From: Paguma larvata
Lineage: Eukaryota; Chordata; Mammalia; Carnivora; Viverridae
Assembly: GCA_030068075.1 (NCBI GenBank)
Contig: CM057825.1
Span: 76,399,123 to 76,463,122, forward strand
Direction: 5' to 3'
DNA: 64,000 nt
Positions within the stretch are counted from its first letter, which is position 1; each line of letters begins with the position of its first letter. The notes beneath the pieces are model-generated. The model was not told the DNA's origin. It saw only the letters and a program-made list of their open reading frames with translations, and did not search any database. The position numbers and the translations under genes are program-made. Shown in pieces: positions 1 to 11,389 of this stretch.

Positions 1-459
1 TAACGTGTTGACATCATTCTCCCACTGAGGACACTTGGCCTCTTTAAAGGTAAGTATTTCTAGTCGACAGGGCTGAGTCTTCTGTTCCCTACTCATGCTG
101 CTGTTCAGTTTGGGCAGCAGGGAGGATAGATCCGTCATCATCATCTGGAATAATTAATTACTGGGGCTTAAGTAACATTTTTTTTTAAATAGGAGCTAAA
201 GCAATGAACATAGAGCCCTGTACTGGGACTAATATCCAAAAACCTCGTTCGGGGCACTAAAGGAGCCACATCTCCCTTTCCTTCCCTGTTTTCTTCCCAT
301 CCTGGCCTTTATCCCCTTTAGCCACTCTGTCCATGTAGCCCACCAATCTGGAACATCCCAAGAATGTATTTCCAAATCTGGGTAGTTCAGCCCTCCTGCT
401 CTTGGAGCCCTTTGCACTGCCTCCCACATACACAACCGTACTTAAAGTTCTCCTCTACA
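1..459. other. unique non-coding stretch
   Basis: I see no gene, RNA or clear repeat. The stretch contains short T/A runs and open frames below 70 codons on both strands, with no domain similarity that I recognise. The right end may be an extension of the L2 relic that follows. Confidence 0.6.
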
Positions 460-765
460 GCTGTGGTAATTCACCAACACACCAGGCTGTTTCACACCTC
501 AGTGCCTTTGCACATGGTAATCTTGTCTCCAAAAACGCTCTATTCCACTAGTCTGAGGAGAAGCCATTTCACAAGTCTGCCTCAACTCCACCTCTCTGTC
601 ATGTCTCCCTGACTCCCTTGGCAGAGTCGATCACTCCCTCTGGACTGTGACCCCTCACTCTTTCTTGTCCATGCTTCTATCACAGCAGTGATCACACCGT
701 TGCAAACCACAGATGAGGCCTCTACTAGGCTGTAAACCAAAGGAGTAGCACTTTTAAGTCTTCAC
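460..765 (+). mobile_element. L2 LINE 3' fragment (ancient)
   Basis: The text resembles the 3' part of an ancient L2 LINE. A phrase like 'CCTCAGTGCCTTTGCAC' near position 499 is followed by a weak 'GGAATGCTCT'-like motif. Further on are the 'CTGGACTGTGACCCC' and 'CTTCTATCACAGCAGTGATCACAC' stretches typical of L2 3' ends. It is heavily diverged and 5'-truncated and has no coding capacity. Boundaries are approximate. It could extend left to about 360. Confidence 0.6.
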
Positions 766-1503
766 AAATCTTGTTTCTAGCAGAGAGGAGCTAGATGCAT
801 GTCTGGCAAATAAGGTCCCCACCCCCAACCTCGATTCAGTAAGCCTCCTGAGGCCAGAGAGAAGAGCACCTTTGAATCCCCCACAGAACTGTGCACAAAT
901 AGCAAAGGCATCAACAGCAGCCGCATGAGCTCAGTGGCTTATTTCTCTGAGGAATCAGACAGGCATTCCCAGAGAGGCTCTGAGGGAAACACTTTTGATT
1001 TACCCTACTAGAGGATTGAGCACGTGGACCTTCTCATGGACAGATCTCTTTCCACTTCACTTGTGCTAACTCATTTTACACTCAATCAAGCCTACACGAA
1101 GATCCAAGCATCCTCTAGGGGTAAAGACGGTAAAATGGAAATTATAAAAGCTCATCAACAAATGCCAGAAGAAACCTTCAAGAAAGTATATCCTGCTCCC
1201 TGTTTCCCCTAACAATTTCAGTGGAGTGGATGAAGTTCAGTTCGTAAAGATGCGTTTCCCAAGCAGCTACAGAAACTGAGAACGGTCGCACCTGGTGAAT
1301 GGGAACTGAACAAAAAATATCAGCATCGAACTTTTAGAAAGTGAGAAAACTAAAAGAATAACATGTTTAAAGCTAGCCAAAGGAGATAAGGATAACAAAA
1401 GGATCCATTCTATTTGTTGCCAAACAGAAAAGCAAAAGAAGGGGGGCGGAAAACATACATGAACTTTAACCACGAAATAAGGCAAATATCTATTCTAGGT
1501 TTC
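766..1503. other. unique non-coding stretch
   Basis: No recognised repeat or gene. Open frames are short (a 62-codon frame at 1024-1212 is the best on the plus strand) and carry no motif. Confidence 0.6.
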
Positions 1504-1731
1504 AAATACTTTTCTCTGGGGCGCCTGGGTGGCTCAGTCGATTAAGTGTCCGACTTTGGCTCAGGTCATGATCTCATGGTTTGTGAGTTTGAGTCCAACC
1601 TCAGGCTATCTGCTGTCAGCACAGAGCCCACTTTGGATCCTCTGTCTCCTCTCTGCCCCACCCCTGCTTGTGCTCTCTTCTCTCAAAAATAAACATTAAA
1701 AAAAATACTAAAAAATAAAAATACTTTTCTC
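1504..1731 (+). mobile_element. CAN-SINE (felid SINEC type), full length with TSD
   Basis: A tRNA-Lys-derived carnivore SINE occupies 1518-1718. It starts with the GGGGCGCCTGGGTGGCTCAG head, carries the TCAGGTCATGATCTCA segment, a CT-rich middle, AAATAAACATT and an A-rich tail. The 13-bp target duplication AAATACTTTTCTC is at 1504-1516 and 1719-1731, so both ends are defined and the copy is full length. It is non-coding and was mobilised in trans by L1. The intact TSD suggests a fairly recent insertion. Confidence 0.95.
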
Positions 1732-2137
1732 CAAGGGGGAGGAGCCAGGAAGAAGAGAAAACACTCAATTAGTTATTAACTAATTCAATTCAAATTAAAT
1801 TCTGGCTTGAATAGTACAAGTTTCTCCAGAATCCCTTTCAGAAAAGGCTGGAAGGGAAGGCGACCATCTGAAGGCTGCCTTTGCATGTAGCAAGCTCACT
1901 GCCCTTAAAGTTTGAGCCATGTGAATAACAGTATCTCCGAAAGATGTTTTATTCACATTTTATGTGAGGCTGGGGGAACAGCCACCAACTATTTCAAGTC
2001 GGCCTGGGAAACTTCAGAGTCGCTAAACAATCCTGCCACCTCTTGCTACCACAGAACACAGTCAACACCCTATTAAAGGCAAACTGCACTCAGGCCTTAA
2101 GGGATAGGACTTCATTCTCTGGAGTAGGTATTACAAA
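1732..2137. other. unique stretch with small palindrome
   Basis: No repeat family recognised. It contains a perfect 9-bp-arm palindrome, AATTAGTTA/TAACTAATT, at 1767-1785 with a one-base centre in AT-rich DNA. The rest shows no structure that I can name. Confidence 0.6.
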
Positions 2138-2260
2138 GGCTTTGGAACAAAACCAAGTTGGTTCTAATGCCAGCTCTGCGTCTCCTAAGAAGTATGACCT
2201 TGGGCAAGTCACTGAACCCTCAACTTCTTTATCAGTCAGATGAAGAAATAAGTCCAAGGC
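2138..2260 (+). mobile_element. MIR SINE (ancient mammalian)
   Basis: The core reads 'TGCCAGCTCTGCG...', then 'TATGACCTTGGGCAAGTCACTGAACC' split across the element, then 'CTTCTTTATCAGTCAGATGAAGAAATAAG'. This matches the MIR core order (noun-like tRNA part lost, CORE with CCTTGGGCAAGTCAC, then the CTCA..TCATCTGTAAAATG-like segment). It is diverged by tens of percent and non-functional. Confidence 0.8.
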
Positions 2261-3079
2261 TATTGAGCGTTGAGTTAATTCAAGTCTGGCATACAAATGG
2301 TGCTCTTTATTTTTTAAACACAGTCAAGAAGAAAAAACATTTACTTCCATAAGTATTCCAAGTCTAATCTGAAGAAGTATAAACAGTCTTTTACCTAGGG
2401 CAGTGACTTTTTTATTTCACAGCAATCCTTTAAGTTATAGAAGAGGCGGCTTTGAGAACTCCTGTTCTAACAACTAGAAATCTGATGTACTTACTAAAGG
2501 GCTAACGAGCCAGCTCAAGGTCACCAAGCTCATGTGTTCTACTAGGAAAAGAGCAGAGATCTCCCAACACCCCAGCACAGTGCTCTTTAGAGGATCATGA
2601 ATCTGTTGAACTACAAATATCCAATTGTTAATGAGATTTTTTCCCCTAAATATCAAAAGAAACATTCTTTATAAATCTAAGCACAAGGGCTCTATTATGA
2701 AGAGAGAAAACAAGCCATGAATCGGAGGAGGCTAGATACTCTATACTGCTCTACTTATGTGGTGACAGAAACACAAGGTTCAGGTTCAAAACATGACTCC
2801 AGGATACCCCATGGATCTGACCTTCGGCCAATTAACCTTTAAGTCTCTATCATTCTATCAGCCAAATGGGAATCATTCTTGCTCCATCCAATACACAGGC
2901 CTTTGTATGATCAAATAAAAGTATATATCAGGCAGTCTTAGGAACCTAGAAAATACCAGGTACTCATTTGTTTCCTGCCTTGTTTGCATTTATTCCTAGC
3001 AAACTTATGTATGATATGAACAGGGAGGAAATAGATTTGTGGCGACTGTTTAATCCCGGCACAAACCTGTCTCCGAATT
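2261..3079. other. mostly unique; possible minus-strand MIR near 2485-2590
   Basis: Around 2515-2530 the text 'CAGCTCAAGGTCACCAAGCTCATGTG', followed by 'AGTGCTCTTTAG' near 2579, is weakly MIR-like in reverse orientation. The identity is too low for a firm call. The rest is unique with no coding evidence. Confidence 0.4.
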
Positions 3080-3222
3080 TGCTGTACATAACAATCACTT
3101 GGGGAACTTTGGAAACTCTTATGGACTAGGTCACCCACGCCAATTAAATCAGCATATTTGGATGTGGCAGATCCAAAGATCTCCCTGTAATTCCAATGTG
3201 CAGCAATATTTGGGAACTACTG
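3080..3222 (+). mobile_element. MER5A-like hAT-Charlie DNA transposon fossil
   Basis: The text 'ACAATCACTTGGGGAACTTT', an AT-rich middle, then 'TTCCAATGTGCAGCAATATTTGGGAACTACTG' in two parts follow the MER5A pattern (ATCACCTGGGGAGCTTT ... TCTAATGTGCAGC ... GAACCACTG end). It is a non-autonomous, inactive element of about 140 bp. The 3' terminal inverted repeat ACTACTG is recognisable and the 5' one is lost. Confidence 0.7.
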
Positions 3223-3296
3223 ATGTATGTCATTCCCCACTCAGTAAGGTCTTACCCTCTAATCCACACTGTAGCTACTCCATTAGACTCTTCTTC

Positions 3297-3483
3297 GGCA
3301 CTATCTGATATCGTGGCCACTAGCCCCATGTGACTATTTGAATTTGAATTAAATTTCAAATGTAGTTCCTAGTTGTACTTGCTATCTTTCAAGTGTTCAA
3401 AAGCATGGGGCCAATGGCTACCTTACTGAGCTGTGCCAACGTATGATATTCTCATCACAGAAAGTTATATTGGACAGAACTGC
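3297..3483. mobile_element. hAT-type fossil (MER3-like; name uncertain)
   Basis: Both ends resemble the GCACTGTCCAATA / TATTGGACAGAACTG terminal repeats of a non-autonomous hAT-Charlie family. The interior carries GGCCACTAGCCCCATGTGAC and its partial inverse GGGGCCAATGGCTACC. Complementary ends plus an AT-rich centre are what I see; the family name MER3 is from memory and could be a relative. It has no coding capacity. Confidence 0.6.
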
Positions 3484-3612
3484 TCTAGTCCGTACTTAAT
3501 TCCCATATATAAATGGATAAGGATGCATTTTGTAATTACACACAAGCTTCAATTATTTAAGTAGCACAGGTGCAAAATATCATCTCAACATCTAAATCTG
3601 TATGCTTCAATA

Positions 3613-4256
3613 CAGTAATCCCCAGCCACATGTGGCTATTGGCAGCCGAACTGCTGGTGAGGGTGACTGAGGAACTAAATTTTTAATATTATTAATTTTT
3701 GATTCAAATTTAAAAACAGATGTTTACCTCAGTTACTGGACGACTTTTAGGTATGTTTAGGACACATTCAATATGTGAATCTACTTTTTCAACTCTACAT
3801 TTTATAATTTAAGTAAAGATCAAGTATTTCCAATGAAAATTTTCTATTTTTTTTTTAATTAAGTAAACCCTACCCAACATGGAGCTCAAACTCACTACCC
3901 TGAGATCTAGAGTCACATGCTCTACATTCTGAGCCAGCTAGGCAACCCTCCAATGAAAATGTAGCATCCAATTTAAGATGCCCTTTAATAAATAGCACAC
4001 CAGATTTTGAAGACTTATTATTTTAAAACAATGTCAAGTATCTCATCATTAAGTTTTATATTGACTGCATGTTGAAATAATATTTTTGATATATTAGGCT
4101 GTTTTCATGCTACTAAAAAATAAAAGCCTAAAAAATCCAGGATTTTAAATATATGATTAAAAATAATTTCACCTGTCTTTTCTGCCTCTTAATATGGTGA
4201 CTGGGAAAATTTAAATAAGATATGTGGTTCCCATAATATATATCTACTGTACAGCT
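3613..4256. mobile_element. hAT-type fossil interrupted by a SINE
   Basis: The left part (3613-3840) opens with CAG..CAGCCACATGTGGCTATTGG and GTGACTGAGGAACTAAATTT. The right part (3961-4256) has 'CACCAGATTTTGAAGACTTA', 'ATTTCACCTGTCTTTT' and a terminal ATGTGGTTCCCAT...CTGTACAGC. The order matches one non-autonomous DNA transposon whose ends read CAGYGCTGTCCAATA-like. A minus-strand SINE sits at 3841-3948. The element predates that SINE. The exact family name is uncertain. Confidence 0.55.
3829..3960 (-). mobile_element. short CAN-SINE inserted in a hAT fossil
   Basis: On the minus strand, a short (about 108 bp) tRNA-Lys SINE reads from a GAGCCAGCTAGGCAACC head (3932-3948 on the plus strand) through GAGCTCAAACTCAC to a T-run tail at 3847-3857. 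The flanking duplication TCCAATGAAAAT is perfect at 3829-3840 and 3949-3960. The compact form without the CT-rich segment is the older CAN-SINE layout. Confidence 0.9.
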
Positions 4257-4572
4257 CTCTTCTAAATTATCGATTCTCTGAAGGCAAGGATTATATATAT
4301 ATTACTCTTATTCTCTACAGAGAGGGCCATTGTGGGCATGAAAGATACTAAAAAAAAAAAATCACTCAATTTAATTCAATATTAGGGCCAAAATACTTTG
4401 ATTGCTCTTAAGTTTGGTTATACCAGAGCATGCTTTAACTGTGAGCTTTGTAACTAACTGTAGATTTCCACCCAGAAGAAATAATGTATGTAGGGACAAC
4501 TTAAATAGTGACTTCCTTCAGTTTTTCGATTTATTTTATCTGGTAGGACATTGAATACATAACGGCTGCTGT
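4257..4572. other. AT-rich unique stretch
   Basis: Very AT-rich DNA with TATATATA and poly-A runs. No repeat family or gene recognised. Confidence 0.6.
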
Positions 4573-4716
4573 GGAAGGAAGGAAGAAAGGATGGATGGAT
4601 GGAAGAAGGATGGATGGAAGAAAGGATGGATGGATGGAAGGAAGGAAGGAAGGAAGGAAGGAAGGAAGGAAGGAAGGAAGGAAGGGAAGGAGGGAGAGAG
4701 GGAGGGAGGGAGGGAA
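4573..4716. repeat. compound GGAA/GGAT microsatellite
   Basis: About 144 bp of purine-rich tetranucleotides: GGAA, GGAT (ATGG) and interspersed GAAGAA, then a near-pure GGAA run of about 14 units at roughly 4635-4685, and an AGGG/GAGG end. It is likely to be length-polymorphic. Plus- and minus-strand open frames here are artefacts of a stop-free repeat. Confidence 0.97.
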
Positions 4717-6149
4717 ATCAAGCATTTGCAACCAAATAATTAAATTATCAATATTTTAATTTAGCTCTACATGCACAGAGCACGGTATTTTGGTCCCACT
4801 AAATTCAACCAGAATCTGGTATCATCACAAAACTTTACCGAACAACTGAAAATGAAATGACCACCAAGTATGCAAATGAGCTCACTGAAAAAAAGAATGT
4901 GAATTTTCATAACTTACTGAATTTATAGAATATTTTTATTTAATAGGCACACATAGAACTAACCGGCTTAAATTGAATCAAAGGTTGGTTATTAAAGTGT
5001 CTAGCATACTTCATCTTATAATCTCTCTTCTCCTTTCAAAAAAAAGATAGCAATATTTTTAAAAACAGTATGTTTTATTTGGTGACTAGGAAACCAGAAG
5101 GAAAGTCTGGTGATTTCCAATTCAAGTGTATCACCTCTGTGACAGCTTCTAGCTCACAGAAACATGTGTTACTTTGAATACCTCCTCTCCGGCCCAGACT
5201 AATTTCCTTTAATTTTTTACAAAGATAGAACCCTAATACAGGAACTATAAAATAGGCTCTTCTTTTAATAAAAATTAATGTCTTCTCTTTCTGCCATAAA
5301 ATTGACAGAAAAATTAATGAAAAGTAGCAAATTGAAAGAAACAAAAAAATATTTTGCTCAATTAGCTTCATAATAGTTTTATTTAATGCGACAAGATCCC
5401 TCCTCAAATGGAAAAGGGCAAAATCAACTCCGTGTAATAAATCCTATCATTTGGACCCAAGCCCTCCAAGGGGGTCTAGGAAATAACGTAAAAAAATAAA
5501 GACTCCATTCCAATTTTAACAAAAGCAGAAATCGAAATCATGGCGTATTCATGAAAGACCTCATTCCAAAAATGCTTGATTCAGTGGGAATTCAGATTTT
5601 CGGGTAGTCTTTGCATTCCAATCACCAAGAAGAACTTGTTTTGAGAATGCACTGAAAGTACAGAGTTCCCTTTGCCTGTTCCCAAGACTTAGCCATCTTC
5701 CCTCTTGCAGATCTTGTCCACGACAGAATTCCTACGTTTGATATTTCACAACAGGCCCCTGAAGCACGACAAAGTTCAATAAAGAAGTAACCCTGAAGAC
5801 ATGGCCATTTTGCCATCCTAAATAACTCATCCCCGAATCTCAACTGCACTATTTGTCTTACCCACTTCTGCTGGAGGGCACGGACTGGCTCTTCTTCTGC
5901 CTTTGAACTTTTACAACTCAACACTGGCTCCAAAAAGACGGTGCACAGTTTGGTGCCCTTAACTCTATCTAATTCACACTTCCCACAAGACACTCTCTTT
6001 CTAGTTTAATACTCACCTGCAGAAAATGGGCAATCATTTCGGAAAACCATGATCATCTCCCCCTATAAGGAGAGCATGATGTCTATCACTGTGATCAGAT
6101 AAATCATTCGTTCCCCATTCCAGGAGTTTCCAGCACACATTGCCTGTAG
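4717..6149. other. unique 1.4 kb, no gene recognised
   Basis: No known repeat. Two minus-strand open frames (110 codons at 5075-5407 and 123 codons at 5622-5993) exist but show no domain, no convincing splice or start context, and the first lies in AT-rich DNA. I treat both as chance frames. Confidence 0.6.
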
Positions 6150-6272
6150 GCTGCCTGTTTCAGCATCGCCCACGGAGTCTGTTAAAAAGCCAAACTCCTG
6201 GGCCCCATCCCAGACCGTTCAATCAATCTCTCTGAGGGTAAATCCAGGACTCTGCCTTTTAACCACTTCAGG
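6150..6272 (+). mobile_element. MER5-type hAT fossil
   Basis: The central phrase 'CTCCTGGGCCCCATCCCAGACC' (split near 6196-6217), followed by 'AATCTCTCTGAGGGTA' and 'GACTCTGCCTTTTAACCAC', follows the MER5A/MER5B core (CCTGGGCCCCACCCCAGA...AATCTCTGGGG...CTGCATTTTAAC). Both termini are eroded. Confidence 0.75.
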
Positions 6273-6751
6273 ATGGCTAGTCTAGAGGGAAAGATCCAAC
6301 ACATTCATAAAGAAGTTAAATAATAGCACTAATGATCAACTGCAAATGTGGAGTAAAGATGGCCAAAGTCTCAGATTTTATAGAAAGGATGGGCAGGAAT
6401 AAGGGAAGAGAGCGTTTCGATCTGACAGAAACAATTACTCGGGCAAAGACGTGGCGTCAGGAATGTGCAGAACTGAACAGGGGACAGAGGGCAATGGCAA
6501 GTAAACACATCCAACCAGAACACATAGTTCTCGCTTAAGACCAGGATGAGAAGCAATGACGAAGGACCCTCCTTTGGGATGACCCGAGTGCCGTGCGAAG
6601 GAGTATTTCTGAGTCAAGGAATGACACGTCAAAAAGAGAGGTCTAGCAATTATGACAGTGGTGTAAACATTTGAAAGAAAATCCGGAGGCCCATTTTGCT
6701 GGGTTAGAGAACCAAAGACAGAGCAGTAAGAACCCAGTCCTTCTTTTCTGG
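6273..6751. other. unique non-coding stretch
   Basis: No repeat or gene recognised. A minus-strand frame of 137 codons at 6435-6848 runs into the LTR to the right and has no domain signature. Confidence 0.6.
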
Positions 6752-7125
6752 TAGACAAAATTGTCCGCATCCTAATCCCCAGAACCTGGAAATATAGTAC
6801 CATACATGGCAAAGGGCATTTCACAGAGATCATGAGAGTTAAGGACACAGAGATAGGGAGATTATCCTGGTTTATCTGGGTGGGCTCAACCTTTCAAGGC
6901 CATGCCAGAAAACCAGAGAAATGGAGCAATGGAGCCATGAGCCAAGGAATATGGATGAGAAAAGGCAAGAAAACCAGTTCCTCCCTAGAGCCTCCAGAAG
7001 GATCGCAGGCCTCCAACACCTCAACATTAGCCCAGTGAGTGGACTTGAAGATAATAAATCTGTATTGTTTCAAGCCACTATGTTTGTGGCAATTTGTTAC
7101 CACAGCAATAGAAAACTAATACATC
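6752..7125 (+). mobile_element. solo MLT1-type LTR (ERVL-MaLR)
   Basis: The text follows the MLT1 LTR order: 'CCTAATCCCCAGAACCTGG' near 6771, 'ACATGGCAAAGGGCATTTCAC', 'GGGAGATTATCCTGG', 'GAGCCAAGGAAT', 'CCTAGAGCCTCCAGAAGG', 'AATAAATCTGT' (polyadenylation signal region), and 'AAGCCACTATGTTTGTGGCA' with 'GAAAACTAATAC' at the end. No internal retroviral sequence is attached, so this is a solitary LTR of a very old, inactive retrotransposon. Confidence 0.85.
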
Positions 7126-7435
7126 TTTTGTTCCTCTTTCCTTACCAAGGCATTTTACACTACACACTGCTCTCAGACCTACTTCACCCACCACAAGGGG
7201 TTATGGAGAGGTCTCTCAAGTAATACACACACCCCCAACTCTGTGTCATTTGCTTGAGAGATTTAAAGTCACAGAGGTGAAAAGGGGGCAGGGTAGGCAC
7301 TAGCAGAGTTAGAATGCCTTCATCCTCCATCATCTGTATATACCTCTCCCCCAAGGTTACTCATCTCCAGAAACAATGCAAGGTCTTCCTGGGGCCGACC
7401 CAGATCACTACAATCATGGTTAAGGTTTAAAAGCA
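7126..7435. other. unique non-coding stretch
   Basis: Nothing recognised beyond short pyrimidine-rich runs. Confidence 0.6.
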
Positions 7436-7550
7436 TCTGTTTATGTTTGTCACCCCATTCCAGAATAATCACCCTGAGCTCTATTCACCTCTATTTTACT
7501 AGATCTGAGCAGAGTCTAACCTACAGTAGGTGCCCAATAAATAAAGGAAC
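7436..7550 (+). mobile_element. L2 LINE 3' end (ancient)
   Basis: The end reads 'CTACAGTAGGTGCCCAATAAATAAA', the typical L2 terminus (CATAGTAGGTGCTCAATAAAT). The preceding sequence is weaker but consistent in order. It is short, diverged and inert. Confidence 0.55.
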
Positions 7551-9144
7551 AGGCAAGTCTTAATCCCTCCAAGCTTCTTTCTCACCCTTATCCAACTCTG
7601 ATCCAACTCTTTCCCATCACTTGCCCCATTTAGATATTTTGGTATTTTTCCCTAGACTCAGATGAAGAGACAACTCCTTTCTTCTGGCACTGAAAGCTGT
7701 CCCTGATCATAACCAACTGCCACCGCAAGCATACAGTGTCACTCAAAAATATCCTAGTAATGAAACTACCATCAAGCAGCCAATGCCTTCAAAATAGACT
7801 GCTTCTCCCTAAATTCTTCGTAACGAGCATAAACTAAAGGGCATACTACAAACGGTCTTGGCTGAAATGAATACTCCACCGTGTCCACAATCTGGTTTAC
7901 AAACGTGTACCATTCTGTATTCTTTTTGCTTCTGATTCACAGCATAGGTAAGCAAAGAGATTGAGGTACTCCCTTCATTTATTTGACCTCTTCGAACTTC
8001 ACATCCCAAACCTACGGCTCTAGTAAATGAGGTTAACAAAGTCTTCCTCTTACTATTTACAGGAGAGTTGCAAAGAAAATCTGATTAAAACAGGAGTTTG
8101 TCAAAGGAACACAGATACAGGAGAACAAAGCTGGTCGCTCTTCTCACAACTTTCCCTTCTTAACATGGATGTAAGGTCCTACTTTTACATTCAAATGCAT
8201 TAATATATAGAACTTTCCGGGCATCATCAATGAAGAAAAACATGACCTGAAATACAAGCTACCATGATCCCCAGCTCAAAGACCGTCCCAGCCCCCAACC
8301 TCCTTAAGAGCACTCGCCTGGCTTTCAAATCTGAGCTTCCCTCTCTCCTTCACACTTGTTGGAACTTTTCTCCGGTTGACTTATTTGTTTTGTTAACACC
8401 GTCCTTTCCTTAAAAGGACTTCATCTGATTTGATTCAATGTCCTTATTTGTTTGCTTTCTCTCCCAGAGGCCCTGTTCCTCCCCTTTTCAGTAGCCACCC
8501 CCACTCACATCCCTTTTAAGTGCACTCCCCCCCCCCTCCCCCGTCTCCTTCAGTTTTCTCTTTTCTGTCTGCCTTCTGGCGCAGGGTTTCCCCTCACCCT
8601 CCTTCCCTGACCTCCCTTCTGGTCATCGATACAAAAGGGGGTTTGCCTTCCGTTGCAGGGATCCTCCTCTGAAGAGACAACCTCAGAGGCGGGCTTTGAA
8701 TAGCACCAGGCCTTCCCTGACCAACAGCTTCCAACCCCAGCCCTGCTCTAGGAGACTCCCCATAAAAGCCTGGAGACCCTCTCTATCAGCTCTCTACTCC
8801 AAAGGAAGGCATCATCGGGTTTTCCCTGCCCTGAGGCTGCATCAGATGTAGAGTTCCTCCTGGGACACTGCTTTTGATATCACAGGAGAAAAAGCTACAA
8901 GTGGTGAGTCCTTTGTGGGGGTGAAGGGGAGGAGGAGTCATCGCCAACCCCTCCCCCTTCTTTGTGGTCCTTTTTCTGAATAATTCAATGGTATTAACCA
9001 CGACCCTAGGTGCCTCCTTCATGCATGTTGATTAAAGTTCCAATCATTCAGTGGCCCTTGAAGACAGGGAGCCCAAGCTTAATGAGGAGCTCCTGGGATC
9101 CCCTTAATGCCACATTCTTTCACAGCAAGCCAGCCCTGAGCAAA
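7551..9144. other. unique 1.6 kb, pyrimidine-rich in part
   Basis: No gene or repeat family recognised. A C10-T-C5 run lies at 8527-8542. The surrounding 8340-8560 is CT-rich. Open frames are below 80 codons. Confidence 0.6.
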
Positions 9145-9165
9145 TATGGATGGATGGATGGATGG
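9145..9165. repeat. short GGAT microsatellite
   Basis: About five ATGG units, ending in GCGGC. It is too short to be highly unstable. Confidence 0.8.
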
Positions 9166-11389
9166 CGGCAGGAATAACACAGTCCGTAATCAGCCATAGG
9201 CTCAGAGAACGCCTTAAGTCAAAACCAAGGATTTTCTGTGCCTTTTGCACTCTACTCGTCACCTGTGATCCCACAAGATTTTAACAGTTCTTTTCAAGTG
9301 AAATATTACACCCGCCCAAAGAGAGATATTTTCAGCTAGATGTGTGAGGATTTTCACCTACGTTTCTCCAAGAGCTAGTGATAAGTCTTACAGTCTTAAA
9401 TGTAATACAAGACCAAAAAAGGGATTAAGAAAATACTGAAAATTAACCGTCTTTATCAGTCTATTGCATGTCCTTTTCCCAAATGCAAAGACAAACCGAA
9501 TCCTAACGCGAACTTGTTCATGTCCTGCCATCCAGTAGCTCAGGTATTTGAGCTTTCTAAAGGATTCTTCACTTGCATGGTCCTCCTTTTCCATGGTTTT
9601 GAAACCATGTTCTTGGCTACATGCGAGCACATTTTGGGCATGCATGCTTTACAATTAGGCTCTAACGCCTTGTCCTTTTGTTACAAAGAATCTCCCTTTT
9701 CACTTTCATAATGGCTGTACTCCGCAGAGACACTTGCAAGGGACAGAGGGCAGGCAGTCTAAACTAATCGATAACCCAAACGGATAATTTAGAGACAAAT
9801 TAGATCGTTACCTTCCGCACTCCTAACCCACCCAAGTAACCTTTATAGAAAGCTGCTAAGCCAGAAGTAAAACCAGAAGTTGAATTTTAACTCCTTTTGT
9901 TTGTTTCTGCATCTAACAAAGAGGCTAATAAGCAGTAAAACAGCCAGAAGGCTGGGCAGCAGGGGAGGAAAAGAACAAAAACAAGCATCCTGGCAATCCA
10001 CAAACTGGATCGTCCCTTCCTCTGAGGACAAGGGCCCTCCCCACCAAGTGTTAATAATGTCCGCTAGTTCACATGTCAAGTGCGATGCAGAAAGCTGCCT
10101 TTAAGTACACATCTATGTGGGTGGGGTATGTCTTAGCAGAATTCTGCTCCTAGCTGAGGTGTCTGTTCACAATCACCCAGGGTCAGCCGGGCCCCAGAAT
10201 CCACTCCTGACCTTTCATTCCGCCGTATTTTCTTCCTAATCCTGCACCACACTGAGGCTAAACTCTGGTTTACACTTGGACTGAGAAGCTGAGAACCTAG
10301 CCCTGCGGCTTCCAGGAGTGAGATTAGCCACTAACTGCACGTCACCTGGCACAGCACCCCTCCAGCCTGGCCCTGGACAGAGTGTGCAAAGGAAGCCCTG
10401 GGCCCAAGGCAGGCCAGCGGTCCTCTCCAGCTCAAAGAGTTCTCAGTTACTTCCCCCACATATTTAAACTGCCCCCTCACCTCTAGAAGAGAGAGAGAGA
10501 ACATATTCTGAAGCACCCATGTGGGAACGATCTGAGCAGTCACATTTGCACCATTACAAAAGCGTTTTCTAAAAGACCTTTTTTTTTTTTCTGCACAAAT
10601 TCCTACCAACCCACATTTATTTGTCTTTGTAAAGGAGTTTTGCTCCATCAGCCCACTACGTAGTGGCTTCTGCCCACGAAAATAAGGTGGCAGCCCTGAC
10701 TAGCCTCCCCAGTGATGACTCCAGGGAGCAAAACTTTGTGTGTGAGAAAAGACAGACAAGCTTTTGTTGTTTTGAAATGCTACCCAAGGCAGGAGGCGGG
10801 GGCCTTAGGCCTACAGGCCACCTTCTGCCCGGCATTTCTGCTGCTGCTTTTGAGAGTTTAAATGAGCCACACTCCTGAAAACCTCATTCCAGTGATTCAG
10901 AGATTTTTTTCTTCAGAATCTATCCCCAAGGCCCCTAACCGTCTCGCAGGATGGGAACAGGACAGAAGATTCTAACACCTCCAGTGACCAAAAGAGCAAA
11001 AAACAACTTACACACTTAGGGGTGAATAGTTCAGGGGACAGCGGCACACTACAGTTGGGGTAGGGGGACCACAGGTATTGTGTTGACATCAGCAATTACA
11101 TGCACGCACAAGTGAATGGTCCCAGAGACTTCAGATCAAGGTCAAGAACCTGCTGACCAGAGCCTTGGGCCGGGAACACTGGTCTGTTGCCTCTCTTTTC
11201 TCTGCTCTGTGGTCCAGTCCCCCTGCTCCTGTTCTACCCATTCCCCAAGGGCCCCAGCCAGCATGGGCTTAACAGTAATGTAAGGGCATACTAAGCCCCA
11301 AGTTCAAGGTATCTGATGGCTGTGCTTCTTCCAGTCAAGTCTTTAAAAGCCTCCTAACTTTGTTTATGCACCAAGTTTGCTCTGCAGGA
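9166..11389. other. unique 2.2 kb, no gene recognised
   Basis: No transposable element that I can name. Frames of up to 105 codons occur on both strands (for example 10331-10648 minus) without motifs. A weak MIR-like reverse segment around 10165-10250 is not strong enough to call. Confidence 0.55.

Noticed and set aside
1518..1590. tRNA-Lys-like sequence at SINE heads
   Set aside because: The similarity is that of the tRNA-derived SINE head; the cloverleaf is not intact and it recurs in about 30 dispersed copies, so these are not tRNA genes.
5075..5407. 110-codon minus-strand frame with hydrophobic stretches
   Set aside because: AT-rich DNA makes Phe/Leu/Ile-rich chance frames common; there is no domain, no recognisable homologue and no gene context.
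5622..5993. 123-codon minus-strand frame rich in Cys
   Set aside because: No motif spacing typical of a zinc-binding or secreted domain, and no supporting signals.
10150..10260. weak reverse MIR similarity
   Set aside because: Only a few short matches; below what I would defend.
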